Shown: in pieces, positions 1 through 11,617 of the stretch | Position numbering within the stretch: position 1 is the first letter of the stretch | Layout of the letters: the number at the start of each line of letters is the position of its first letter | Source of the DNA: Actinomortierella ambigua | Lineage: Eukaryota > Mortierellomycota > Mortierellomycetes > Mortierellales > Mortierellaceae | Length of the DNA: 64,000 nucleotides | Assembly (NCBI GenBank): GCA_016098155.1 | Contig: JAAAJB010000006.1 | Coordinates: 62,001-126,000 of the forward strand | Direction of reading: 5' to 3' | The notes under the pieces: model-generated | Seen by the model: only the letters and a program-made list of their open reading frames with translations | The model's database searches: none | What the model was told of the DNA's origin: nothing | Made by a program: the position numbers and the translations under genes

Positions 1-1
1 T

Positions 2-2396
2 GCGATCGAGGACGTTGTCCGCCATGACTTTGAAAAGTACGAGCTCAAGAAGGAGCTCGGCGATGTCGAGAAAGCCTCGCTCGACTCGACTGCTTCGCAC
101 CTTGACGATTCGGTAAGACTTTCAAAGATAGAGATTTCACAATCCAATTTGCAGTAGGATTTTCTCAGTTGTCACATTTCATCCCTCTCCCTAACACTCA
201 GTGAAACGACATTTTATCACCCTGCAGCCTATCCCCGAGGTTCGTGCGACTGTGCCCCCGACCGACGATCCTTCGCTGCCTACACGCACTTTCCGTGCTT
301 TTGTCCTTGGAGTCTTCTTCACCATGGTCCTCGCTTTCGTCAACCAATTCTTCTGGTTCCGTGACAATCCCCTCACGATCCGTGTTCTCGTTGCGCAGCT
401 GCTGGCATACCCTCTTGGCATGCTGATGGCCCGCTACCTCCCCACCACCACCTACTCGTTCTTTGGTTACAAGTTTTCTCTCAACCCCGGACCCTTTAAT
501 GTGAAGGAGCACGTCCTGATCTGCATTGCTGCCAACTGCGGTGCCACGACATTTGCCGCCATTGACATCATTGTCATCCAGGATCTGTACTACAACGACT
601 CGTGGGGATTCGGTGGTGGTATTCTGCTCGTCCTGTCGACGCAGTTTGTCGGTTACGGCTTTGCCGGAGCACTGCGCCGCTTCCTGGTCCGTCCTGCAGC
701 GATGGTCTGGCCTGTCAACCTCGTGAATGTCACAGTCTTCCACACGCTTCACCGCAACAACCCCGCCAACGGTGTTTTGCGTGCCACCAGTAGCGAGGAA
801 GCCTCGTCGTGGAAGATCCCGCGCCTTCACTTTTTCGGTGTTGTGGCCGCCATCTCGTTCGTCTACTACTGGCTGCCTGGCTATGCGTTCCCGTTGCTCA
901 CCAGCATCAGCTGGCTTTGCTGGATCAACAGGGACTCTTTGCTGCTTGCGCAGCTCGGCTCCGGTCTGAAGGGTCTTGGTTACGCCTCGTTCACACTCGA
1001 CTGGTCTACCATGACCTCATGGTTGCCCTCGCCTCTGGCGGTTCCCTTCTGGGCTCAGGCCAACATGCTTGCTGGTTTCACGTTCTTCATCTGGATCCTG
1101 ATTCCTGCCATGTACTACACCAACTCGTACGATGGCAAGCTGTTCCCCATCTACAACACCAAGGTGTACGACCAGTGGGGCCAGCCCTATGACCTTCAGC
1201 GTGTCCTCGTCAACAACACCCTCGATGAGCAAAAGTACAGCGACTACTCGCCTGTGCGCATCACTGCCTTCTTTGCGACCATGTACGGTCAGGGATTGGC
1301 TGCGCTGGGAGCCATCTGCACGCATGCGGTCCTCTACCACGGCCAGGATATCTGGAAGCGCATCAAGAGCGCCAAGCAGGAGGACGAGGATATCCACGCG
1401 CGTCTGATGGATGCCTATCCCGAGTGCCCTGACTGGTGGTACATTGTGCTCTTTGTTCTTGCCTGCGGTCTCAGCATTCTGACGATTGAGCTCTACCCCT
1501 CGAGTGGCATGTCTTGGTGGCACATCTTGGTCGCCATGGCTCTTGCAGCCATCTGGACGTTGCCTGTCGGTATCTTGACAGCCATTACGTCGCAGGCGCC
1601 AACGATCTCGATGATTACCGAGTGGGTGATGGGTGTCATCAAGCCCGGTGCGCCGATTGCCAACATGATTTTCAAGACCTACGGTTACATCACCGTGCAG
1701 CAGGCCATTGTCTTTACGCAGGATCTCAAGCTCGGCCACTACATGAAGGTGCCACCACGCGATCTGTTCTTGTTCCAGATGATCGGTACGCTGGTGGCAG
1801 CGTTTGTGGCGATGGGCACGACCAACTATCTGATGAACAACGTGCCCGATATCTGCACGGACAAGGCCATCAAGTTTACATGCCCCAACGCCTCTGTGTT
1901 TGGCGCGTCGTCGATTGTGTGGGGTGTGGTTGGCCCGCTCAAGTTCTTTGCGCCGTCGTCGCTGTACTACCCAGTGGCGTGGTTCTTCTTTGCCGGCTTT
2001 GTGCTGCCGATTCCGTTCTGGCTCCTGTACCGCAAGTACCCCAACTCGTGGCTCAAGAACGTCAACATTGCGGCATTCATGCTTGGCGGTGGCCCTTACC
2101 CGCCTGCCCCGACGGCGATGATGCCGACCTGGGCCACGATCGGCTTTATCTTCAACTACTATGTCAAGCGCCGCCATTTCGGATGGTGGTCCAAGTACAA
2201 CTATGTCATGTCGGCTGCACTCGATGCCGGTATTGCCATCTCGGCGATCGTGATCTACTTTGCTCTGCAAGACAACGACATCAAGATGCCGGTGTGGTGG
2301 GGCAACAATCCATCGTCGATCGATCAGTGTCCCAAGGCGACGTGGAACTGGTACGGCCACGACACCTATGCGGAGCAGGCTGCAGCGCAGCAGTAA
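2..2396 (+). CDS. OPT-family oligopeptide transporter, 5' end outside window
   Basis: A proton-coupled importer of small peptides at the plasma membrane is the usual role of this family. Two exons are visible, 2-112 and 228-2396, joined in phase 0. The acceptor is the CAG ending at 227, because the nearer AG at 200-201 would break the frame. The joined product reads DDS|PIPEVRATV followed by TDDP and TFRAF, a typical OPT entry to the first helix. The family hallmark NPGPFN followed by KEH is encoded near 493-513, and many hydrophobic helices follow to the stop at 2394-2396. About 759 residues are present; full-length relatives are near 750-850, so only a cytosolic N-terminus should be missing. 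The stop codon lies at the start of a run of about 17 A. Substrate (tetra/pentapeptide or glutathione) cannot be told from sequence. Confidence 0.93.
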
Positions 2397-3072
2397 AAAA
2401 AAAAAAAAAAGATTGGTTGGTGTCAGAGAGAGGCCAGCCTTCGATAGAGTCTTTTTTTTCCCATCACATTGTACAATAGTAATTCCAATACCCAACATCC
2501 AATACAACATATCATAATCACATTCTAGCTGTGTTGTGGACTTTTTTTTGTTTGTGAGCTGCAGAAACCACAAGAATGTGTGAGATCGTGTGTTGCCACC
2601 AATCTGGGCAGTGATGTGATTGTAAAAGTATGTACGGTAGGATGAGTGCAGCCAGCCCAGCCAGCCAGCCAGGAACAGGAGACAGGAAAGGCGGAACAGG
2701 GGAATGGAAGGGGGAGGGGTTTCATTTCCCCCTCCGGCCCTGTGCTGCCTGTTCTCTGTTCTGTCTGTCTCTCACTTTTTTTTCTTTCACGTTCTTCGGG
2801 TCGACAGTCACAAGGGGGGGGGGGGGGAGCCAGCAGGAAGTGCTTTCCCGTCAATTCTCCACCCTCCTCTTCCCCTTCACTTGTCACTCTTTTCTCTCTC
2901 TCTCCCTTCTCACATTCCCAAGACAGGCGGCAGCTCAGGCTTCTCATTGCACCCTTGCCTGGATCATCTCTTTGCTCTCCTCCTCCTCCTTGCATCTCCA
3001 CTCCCCACTCTTTCCTCTCACCGTTCCCGCCATCCTCGCCATACCCTTTTCTCTATATATATTCCCTTCATC
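2397..3072. other. Spacer with 3' UTR of OPT gene and pyrimidine-rich promoter of the J-protein gene
   Basis: No gene is supported here. The left part holds T-rich 3' UTR sequence. A run of 14 G occupies 2814-2827, and from about 2740 to 3060 the plus strand is strongly C/T-rich, as is seen ahead of several other genes in this window. A TATATATA-like string at 3053-3060 sits only about 15 bases before the start codon, too close to act as a normal TATA box for that start. Confidence 0.6.
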
Positions 3073-5460
3073 ATGCCTGCGGAAGCCATGGACATCTCGG
3101 AAGATCAGTTTGTGTAAGTCTTGAGAGGCTTTGCTTTTATTCTTTTTGCTCTCACTTGTCACTTGTCACTCTCTCTACTCTTTTCCCTAGTCGATTACTT
3201 TGCTATACGTTGCTGTTTTTTGCCTGGATATCAGGAAATCATGGCGATAAAAACAGGCGGCGATAGGGCGCACCATACTCGACATTGAGGAAATCCGCCG
3301 CCGCCTCCTTTTTTTTTTATTTTTTTTCCACCCGCTGTTTGGATGGGAACGGGGCGCCGCTATGCAACTTGACATGCATGACCAATCTCGCCTTCCTCTT
3401 TTATCCCAACTGAGCTGGTGTCCCACAGGAGTAGAAGGAGCGGCAAAGGGACGAGTGTTTGTGTGTGTGAGGGAGAGGAGTGAGCACTCAAGGGTTCACT
3501 TTCTTGAGCCCAACAAGAAGCAAAAGAACAATGCTGGTGTGGATAGAATCTATCTTTCCGAAGCAGCGAAGCTTTGCAATATCCACTGTTTCTTTTCTGG
3601 GTACTTGAGTCAGCTCGAAGATCGATAAAGTCAAACCCAAAAGGCAGGGAGCGCGGATGGGTATTATTTTGCGACCTTGTTCTCCACGACTCTTCTCGTT
3701 CACTCGCCCACACCTTGCTTGTCCTTTTTTTTTTTTTTTACTCTCCCTCTCTTGACTCATCGTGTGCTCATTGTTACAATTTTTTTCTCCCTTGACTTTG
3801 TCATGAATTAGATCGGCCGAGCAATTAAAAGCACTGGCAAACGAGGAGTACAAGCAGGGCAAGTATGGAGCAGCCATCGATCTGTACTCAAAGGCCATTG
3901 ATATGGAGCCCAGGAACGCCACATACTACGGAAACAGGTCAGCTGCATTGATGATGCTTAAGAAGTACAAGGAGGCTGCCAACGACTGTCAGACTGCCAT
4001 TACTCTGGATCCTAACTTTAACAAGGTAAAAGAAAAAAAAGGACAAGAGTGGGGTTGTCTTTTTTTAGTTCTATATCGGTGGTCATTAACATTCTCTTCT
4101 GAAATGAAATCCCCCCCCCCTTTCCCATGTTTCCCAGGCATACCTGCGCATGGCCAAATGTCAGTTGCAGCTAGGCAACGTCAGCGAGTCGGCACGTCTG
4201 TACGCCAAGGTGCTAGAGCTGGAACCCAACAACTCGCAAGCAGCCAAGGAGCAGCGGACAGTGCAGCAAGTGCAGGCCCAGATTGATCAGATCCAGATGT
4301 ACCGGAGCGCGCGGCAGTTTGGGCTGGGTGCGAACGCATGCGATCGGTTGTTGGGGATGGTCGACACGGCGCCGAGGGCGTGGATGGTCTGGAAGGGCGA
4401 GTGTCTGATTGGCAAGAAGGATTTCTCGGGCGCGAGCTCGGTGGCCATGGACCTGTTGCGACAGGATGCGCAGAACCCAGATGCGATCTACCTGCGGGCC
4501 CAGGTCCTCTATAGCCAGGGCGAGAACGTCAAGGCCGCGCAGCACTGTGCCGAGGCCCTGCGCGTGGACCCGGATTGTAGTAAGGCCCGGATCCTGATGA
4601 AGCGTGCCAGGCAACTCGAGTCGCAAAAGAGTGCCGGCAATGACGCGTTCAAGGCCGGCAAGATGCAAGAGGCCTACGAGTTGTACACGGCCGCTCTGGA
4701 GATTGACCCCGAGAACGAGAGCACCAACAGCAAGCTGTACTCGAACCGCGCCACGGTCTTGGGCAAGCTGGGCCGGTACGAGGAGGCCGTGGCCGATTGC
4801 GATGCCAGCTTGAAGCTGGACTCGTCGTTTGTCAAGGTGCTGCGCAAGCGTGCCGAGTGCCAACAAAAGCTGGAGCGGTATGAGGAGGCGGTCCGGGACC
4901 TGAAGGCTGCGCTGGAGTTTGATAAGACGAACCGGGATCTGCGGCGCGAGCTGCAACAGGCGGAGCTGGAGCTCAAGAAGTCGTTGCGCAAGGACTATTA
5001 CAAGATCTTGGGCGTCAGCAAGGATGCGGGTGAGACGGAGATCAAAAAGGCATACCGCAAGCAGGCCCTCATCTACCATCCGGATAAGAACGATGGCGAC
5101 CCTGCAGCAGAGGCCAAGTTTAAGGACATTGGCGAGGCTTATACGGTCTTGAGCGACCCAAGCAAGCGTCACCGCTATGATTCCGGCATGGATATTGACG
5201 GTGGTGGTGGCATGGGCGGCGGTGCCGACTTTGGTGATGGCGTCGATGTCAACCAGATGTTCTACCAGATGTTCATGGGCGGCCAAGGTGGCGGCATGGG
5301 CGGCATGGGCGGTATGGGTGGCATGGGTGGCATGGGCGGTGGCTTCCCCGGCGGCGGCGGCGGACACCACCATCACGGTTTTGGCGGTGGAAGCCGTGGT
5401 CAGAGCTTCAATTTTGGCGGATTTGGAGGCGGCGGACACCAGTTTCAATTCGACGACTAA
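3073..5460 (+). CDS. TPR and J-domain co-chaperone, DNAJC7 (TPR2) type
   Basis: Predicted cytosolic co-chaperone that binds Hsp70/Hsp90 through TPR repeats and stimulates Hsp70 through its J domain. Exons are 3073-3113, 3812-4025 and 4138-5460 (525 residues). The first intron, 698 bases, is the longest in the window; the 41-base first exon was placed because GTAAGT at 3114 and the TAG ending at 3811 restore the frame ([14 protein letters not shown]). TPR-like repeats fill roughly residues 14-360. The J domain starts near residue 371 (YYKILGV) and carries the essential HPD at about 399-401. A Gly/Met-rich tail with GGM repeats and an HHHH run follows, like the G/F region of other J proteins. 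It converges with the acetyltransferase gene, 353 bases away. The family assignment is firm; the exact start (Met1 or Met6) is less so. Confidence 0.93.
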
Positions 5461-5813
5461 AAGAGGATGATTTTTGCTTGTCAGTTTCCTCTTCCCGCAT
5501 TTTTTTTTCTATATTCAGCACCTCACTCTTTCCCCAACCATCATTACCACCACGCATATTGTAAGGGCTGACGACCAGAGCCAGCGGCTTGGGTCATTTG
5601 GATTGTTTCGTCCATCGCTTTTGTCATCTTGATTGTCTTTTTTTTGTTGTTGTTGTTTTCCTTGTGTTTTTCTTTTCTTTGTAATGTACGAGTAGGCTTG
5701 GCGTCGTTTTCCTTTAAAATAATATATCCTCTTCCCTTTCCAAAAAAAAAAAAAAAAAAAAAAATTGTACAATTGATTTCTTTAATTGTGTTCTGAGGCA
5801 AACAGAGGCATGT
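5461..5813. other. Convergent 3' spacer with poly(A) tract
   Basis: Holds the two 3' UTRs of convergent genes. A run of about 22 A lies at 5742-5763 on the plus strand. No ORF or RNA gene is supported. Confidence 0.6.
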
Positions 5814-7695
5814 CTACCAGAAAAAGGTATCAAAGTGATGACGAGAGCGAGGGAACAGGATATTGACCAACATCTTGGCCTCATCCGACTCGGCCCAAGT
5901 CTCGGGGAAGTGCTCCATCTGGTCCTCCAGGGAGGTGTCGCCCGTGAGGATACGGGTAAAAGTCATGGGTGCGAAATGGGCACGGAGTTCCGGTTGGGGC
6001 TTGAGCCCCTTGGCCTTGCGCTCGGCCGCGATCGGTTGCCAGTCCTCGGGCGACTGGAGGACCCAGTCACCGGTCGAGATGATCTTTCCGTTTTCAATGA
6101 CCATCTCGAGTCCGCTGCTCGTCATACCAGGCAGACGGCGGTACCAGTTGATACGTAGCGTGGTCGAAATGCCGGCCAGGGCCGAGCGGGCCAGCCGGTC
6201 CTCCAGCTCTGGGGCGACGGCCTTGAGGAAGGCCGGGTAGGAGGTGATGCGGGTGTAAAATTTGTACCCGCGCGGGCTGCGGGTCGCCTTTTGCTGGACG
6301 AGCTGGCTAATGGGGTGGTCCTCGTCAAAGCAGAAGCGGACTGCCTTCCAGCGAGGGTCTTCGCGCTTCCTTTGTTCCTCGGGCTGGTCGGGCTCGCGTG
6401 CATACTCGGCGGCGTCGATCTTGGGGCCGATATCGTAGACGAGCTGGCGGAGAACCGAGTCGAGGATGTTGCGGTAGTGGATACGGGTCTCGTCGATCGA
6501 GAACAGATTAAGCGTGGGTGTTGGAGAATTCATGATCACAACCACACCGACGTCTGTCTGATCTCTGGGGTCGACCAGGATCCGGGAGATGCGGAGGAAA
6601 TCATGCATCAGATGTGCGCCCGGCTGATAGACTGTGCCGACCGTGAACCGCCAGTAGTCCTCGTCGTACACGTTTCCCAGGTCAGACTTGTTGCGATGAG
6701 CCTTCTCGGGCGTGGACATTTTCAGCAGGTAAGGAAGATCCTTTTCCAGGTCGATCTCACGCAGCTGGATCGGCTCCGATTCTCCCTCAGCCAGCTTGGG
6801 CAGATTCTTGTCAAGATCCTTCATCGTGAGAGTTGGTTCGTTTGTGATAGCGCACTCATACTGCAACAATCATTCATAGTAATACAAGAAGAATAAGGGA
6901 GCAGCGAGAAGGGTGGGACATATGATTAGACCTAGAGTCTCGAGTCGAGTCGGATCCGAATCAATGGGTTTTTTGTTGCGAGATAGGAGGTGGAGGTGGG
7001 AGAGGTGAACAACGAACCTGGAACTGCCGGTAAAAGTAGTCGATACCGGGAAAGACTTGGATCAAATCACCTCGGGCATCTGTTGCAGGATTGATCATTT
7101 CCAAGAAGAGGCGGCGGACGAGACCCCGGTTGCGGAACGCAGGATGCGTGCCGACGACCTCGGGCTTGCCATATTGCAGCTTCACCTTGCCGTAGTATCC
7201 CGGCATCTTCTGCAAGCAGACACACGCCACAATAGGGTTCTCTCCTTCCTTGGCATGCGTGTTGTCCACCACTGCATAGTCGTACTCAGACATGACAGCG
7301 CTCTGTCCGCTTACCAGACGAGGCTAATTGAAGTAAAAAAAATAATGAAAGTTGTTAGGATGGGTAGACGAAGTAAACAAATAGGGGATCAATCTAAGAC
7401 CACGAAAAGGCAGTCAATTGGTTTTTTTCTCGATTCAACTTACTCCAACTTCGGCAGCATATCGATTAGGCGGAGGTATCTCATAGTCTTCATACGAAGG
7501 ACGCATGGGGATAAAGCGAAAAGCCTCGCCCAGCAAGCGACCAATATTCTTGCCATCGGCCCGGGTCGACCAGCGCATGACTAGGCCATCGCCGATATCG
7601 ATCACTTGCGTGCGGGGTGTTGTCTGTTGATGGACATATTGATGTTGGGTTGTTGTCATTGTTGTGCGTGAGTGTTTGGGTATGTTGGAGGTCAA
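5814..7695 (-). CDS. GNAT-family N-acetyltransferase with long C-terminal region
   Basis: Predicted acetyl-CoA-dependent acyltransferase of the fungal/Eis-like GNAT group; substrate unknown. Exons in coding order are 7695-7444, 7323-7018 and 6860-5814 (534 residues), all joined in phase 0. The acetyl-CoA-binding stretch is seen in exon 2 as VGTHPAFRNRGLVRRLF, preceded by the beta-strand VACVCLQKMPG. The C-terminal 330 residues end in FDTFFW and look like the sterol-carrier-like extension of this group, with TTLRINWYRRLPG as a recognisable block. The intron 2 donor is GTTCGT, a weak 5' site, but frame and protein continuity (FYRQFQ|YECAI) support it. The start at 7695 has the only useful upstream Met; Met13 at 7659 is an alternative. 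A TATA-like box lies about 41-50 bases upstream. Confidence 0.85.
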
Positions 7696-7735
7696 GGGTA
7701 TGAATGAAAAAGAAAAGAAAGGGTGTAATGCAGAA

Positions 7736-7745
7736 GTATTTATAG
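7736..7745 (-). promoter_or_regulatory. TATA-like box of the acetyltransferase gene
   Basis: Read on the minus strand the string is CTATAAATAC, ending about 40 bases before the start codon at 7695. The short distance implies a very short leader if it is used. Confidence 0.5.
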
Positions 7746-8818
7746 TAGCGCCGGCCGGGCCTTGTTCAAAATAAAGTTACCGCAGTTTGAGACAGTAACA
7801 CTTCCACGCCGTTTAGTGGTTAATTTGCCCACTAGCTTGATTCTTCAGGGTTTCCTTGCCAAGAGATTAGCGAGGTTGGAACGTCAGCGCTGTCAAGGAA
7901 GCATTGAATTGGCAGAGGGAAGGAACAGAAAGTGCTTACGCACCTTACACTGAGGTGACAGAGGTGACAAGGGAGAAGGTGTGGAGGAGTCTATTCGATC
8001 TTGGAAAAAATTAAGGGGAAGGAGGAGGGGAAGGGGTTACCGGGATTTGCATCTCCCGCCCTTTTTTGGTTTGTCTGACATAACCCAATGGACTCATTGG
8101 AGTTTTCTGGGAAATAGAGTCTCAGCTGTGAGACTCACGCACCACCGCCTTTGACATGAAATAACTTTACAGCATATCCTCATACAAGTTTACCCAAAAG
8201 AGAAACTGGCACTCTTTATGTTGAAGAGCCAAGGGCTGAAGTGAACAAGACGATATTTGTGACACGAGCCTTTTCACTGCCCAAAATGGTAGTGTTAACG
8301 ATTCCTTCCTTTTTCCGACCAAACTCGAATGGTCATGCCACGGTTGTACAGGACACCATTTTTTTTTTCACGGGCCATCAAGAGAGGGTTTCATTCTTTG
8401 GCGCGCACCCATCAGCACGATCTGCTAATGTGTGTACAGTACAGGAGACCACGGCTGGTCATATTATTCCCATCAAGAGAGAGTGGCATAATAGAGAGGC
8501 AGCTTGAGAGTGAGATATTAATGCCATTTTGGTAGGCTGCGGTCACCGGTCTGCGGGTAGATTGAATGCCGAAGCGTGACGAAGCACAGTGCTCGTCGAG
8601 GAGGAGGATGCAGGCCTCGGTTGGTTTGCCCCAGCGTGGCCAAAGATACACAATAAACCGGTACTGTATGTACTACCGCTGCTGTTTGAAAAGATGGCTG
8701 CGCAGCAGATTTCTCACCAGCCACAGCTGACTGTTCCATTCGACGACATTCCCTTGTTCTCTTTCTTCACCCTTACCTCCTGCCAAAAAAAATCCCAGTA
8801 ACTAAGCCTGCGATCGTC
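7746..8818. other. Divergent intergenic region
   Basis: Separates the minus-strand acetyltransferase from the plus-strand DUF924 gene. Short open frames here lack family features, codon bias and splice support. It presumably contains both promoters; no clear motif is seen near the DUF924 start. Confidence 0.5.
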
Positions 8819-9805
8819 ATGACTTTTAGTAACCTCACAAAGCGTATTCTGGACTTGTGGTTCAAAGGTTAGATTAATTGGACTCTCCAGCTCTAGAGGA
8901 GGCAAAAAGAAAAAAAAACCTGTTGATAATGCGTAGCAGCAACTGATGCCTCTCTCTTCCCTACAAACAGATTTTGTGCCAGGGAAGCCCATTCCTGTCG
9001 AGCTTCGTGCCCTGTGGTGGGGCAAATCAAAGGAGACAGACAATATGCTTCGGTAGGAGAGCCGCCCTCCACGAACCCTTATGTGGGGGGGATGTTGGGA
9101 TTAAAACTGCAGGAGGTTTTTTGTGCACACGAAGGAGAAAATTGGACACTAATGCAATGCATCTTTCCTCGACTCACCCTCCCCCTCCCCCTCCTCCCCT
9201 CTATCCCCCCCTATTTCAGCGACGAGTTTGGACACTACTGTGAGCGCGCATTGTCGGATGCCAACTTTCGCAAGGAGATGGCTTCGACAGGCGAGGGAGC
9301 CGTTGCCCTTGCTGTGCTGCTGGATCAGTTCCCACGCAACATTCACCGTGGTACAGGCCGTCCCTTCAACGAATTTGACCCAGTAGCCCGACTTGTGGCC
9401 AAGGAGGCCATTGCTAGCAAGACTTGCGAGGAGGTGCATCATGTGCATCGTATCTTCCTGTACATGGTAGGATTCGATATCACTGAAAGTTCTTGACGAC
9501 CGTCATGGCGTATTTTGTGTGACTGTATAACAAACAAAGCTTTGTTCATCCCGCCACCAAAAAAATAGCCGCTGGAACATTCAGAGGCAATGGAGGACCA
9601 GCAAGAGAGCATCGCTCAGTATGAGCGCCTGGCCGATACCTGCGAGCCCTGTTACAAGGAGTACTTCGACAACGTCTTGAATTTCGCCAAGGAGCACAAG
9701 AAGGTCATTGACCGTTTTGGTCGGTACCCTGGCAGAAATGTGGCTCTCGGAAGGCAGTCAACGGAGGAGGAACTCAAGTTCCTGGCTACAGCTCCCCAGT
9801 GGTAA
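8819..9805 (+). CDS. DUF924 family protein
   Basis: Biochemical role of the family is not established. Four exons are inferred: 8819-8867, 8971-9052, 9220-9466 and 9569-9805, giving 204 residues, close to the usual size of about 190-210. Exon 1 encodes the LDLWF motif that opens these helical proteins. Exon 3 has the signature LLDQFPRNIHRGT followed by FDPVARLVAKEAI, and exon 4 has PLEHSE and FAKEHKKVIDRFGRYPGRN before the stop. Both halves of each split codon fit (for example G|AT, Asp, across intron 1). The fold is a tetratricopeptide-like helical bundle in known members. The gene stands alone, with no functional hint from its neighbours. Confidence 0.92.
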
Positions 9806-11617
9806 ACACTTGCCTTTTTTGTCATCTGACTCGAGTTCCTCTTCGTGGAACGCCCCATAAGGGATTGGCGATAGGTGTAGTATTATCGTCGTGTCCAACT
9901 ATATAGTGCAGAAGCATGTATCTCAAAAACGAACGACAGACATTGCCTTCAGCATGTCCTTTGTAGTCTGGGCTAACCTTATAGACGACTCTACAGAATA
10001 GACCACATAAAATTGAGTTGGCTCATGAGAGTGGAGTTGGTTCGTATCTTGACTGCAATCATGTAAAACCTGACTCTGTACGTACCATGGGGTGGTTGCA
10101 TGGTAGGGTAGTACTGCCAAAAGAGTACATCCAGAATGACCCGGACAAGCTCATGTCTCCAAGAATACCCTTAAACTCGCTTTGGTTGCCAACATTGAAA
10201 CCATGCTCACTAGGCATAGAAGTATCAAATTCGGACTTTTTTTTTCTTCAAAAGAGGCAGCTCTACTCAAATACACAAAGTTCAGTCAGTATTCTTGTCT
10301 TCTTTGTCACTAGTTATCATCTTTTTCGTAAGAGGAGGTCATAGTGATTCCCCCACCTTTAACCTACAATACAGGCGATGTCCAGGCTACTCTGACGGAT
10401 CACGATCTTGTTGCGTGTACGGAGAAGGAGAGGCTAACACAGGTCTATTGGATGTCGGGGCAGATGTTGTTTATGATATCCACGCTTTCTTTTTCTTGGA
10501 ATGAGGATCGCCTTGTGCTGTGGACATTCACACAATGATAAGACGGGTTTCAACGCTCTTGAAGTGTTACAGTCTACTATTATTTCATGCGAGCAAATCC
10601 TGATAGGGATGTTTGTTTTTTGAAATACTGATAGGAAAGGACCAAAACAATGCAGGATAGATTGGTGTTCTGTGGGAGTGCATTGTGCTGGCGCAGTAAC
10701 ATAGTCCACATCGTCCACGTTTTTTTTGTGGGGAAGGTATCCAGAGAGAAGAGGAAAAGGGGTGGGGGAAAGAAAGGGGTAGGGGGCCTGAGAGAGTACA
10801 CCATTCGCCACATGGGAAACAAACAGAGTTTTTGTTTCTCCCGGGGAGGGGGGGAAGATGGATACCATAGCCAATTTGAAAAAATAGACTGCACGTACAC
10901 GACTCTGTCCACCCTTGGCGACGCAAACTAAGGAATGAGAGGAACAAGGGAGATGTGGTCGTGATCCAGCCAACATTTGAGAAGTTTCCGCAGCTGTTGC
11001 CTGCTTTTAGATAGACTGCGAGAGGTCCGTGTTGATCGTATTCAAATGACTAAGAGGATAGCGCATGGAGTGAGGCGGGGGGGGACGGCGAGGGGAATAG
11101 CGAGGCCAATGGGCGTACATGGGAGTTCGACGTCTGCAACGTTTCTGAGAGAAGATGTTGCAAAGTTGATCCTCACGCTACAAAGCAGATTGATGTCCTT
11201 TTTTGGACTCGAAAAAGAAGGAGGAAAAAAACCCCTAAACTTTAATTCCTCTTCCGCTCTAAAACATGCTGCACCTCAGACTCCCCGCTCAAAGCTTTAA
11301 ATGTCCACTCCTTCCCCCCCTTTCTATTCTGTTTTGTCTCCTTTTCTCTTCTCGCTTTTCCTTTTTTTTTTTTCTTTTCTTTTCCCGCGGCCATCATCTT
11401 TCATTCACACCCTCGGATAATCTCTCCTCTTCTTCCCTGGACAGGCATATCCCCATCCTCTCCCTTTTCACCTTCGTCTCCCTCTCGATCCAACAAGGAG
11501 CGCAAAAGAATTAGTTTGCGTTCCTTACACTACACAAATAGCGTGAACAACCTAGCTATTGTTTCGCTTTACCAGAACAACCCAACCTCTTAAACTTGTG
11601 TGCCACATTCTCACGTA
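9806..11617. other. 1.8-kb intergenic region, no gene recognised
   Basis: Several short frames of 60-180 codons exist on both strands but none shows a domain, a signal peptide or compatible splice sites. From about 11300 to 11510 the plus strand is C/T-rich with T runs, matching the leader style of the downstream MFS gene. Confidence 0.5.

Noticed and set aside
200..227. Alternative acceptor at 200-201 for the OPT intron
   Set aside because: It gives a frame mismatch with exon 1, whereas the CAG at 225-227 keeps phase and restores the conserved PEVRATV sequence.
1017..2573. Long minus-strand open frame (518 codons) antisense to the OPT gene
   Set aside because: It is the mirror of a GC-rich coding sequence; its translation is Arg/His-rich without domains, while the plus strand has clear OPT motifs.
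4213..5448. 411-codon minus-strand frame antisense to the J-protein gene
   Set aside because: Ala/Leu/His-rich shadow of the coding strand; no motif, and the plus strand is certain.
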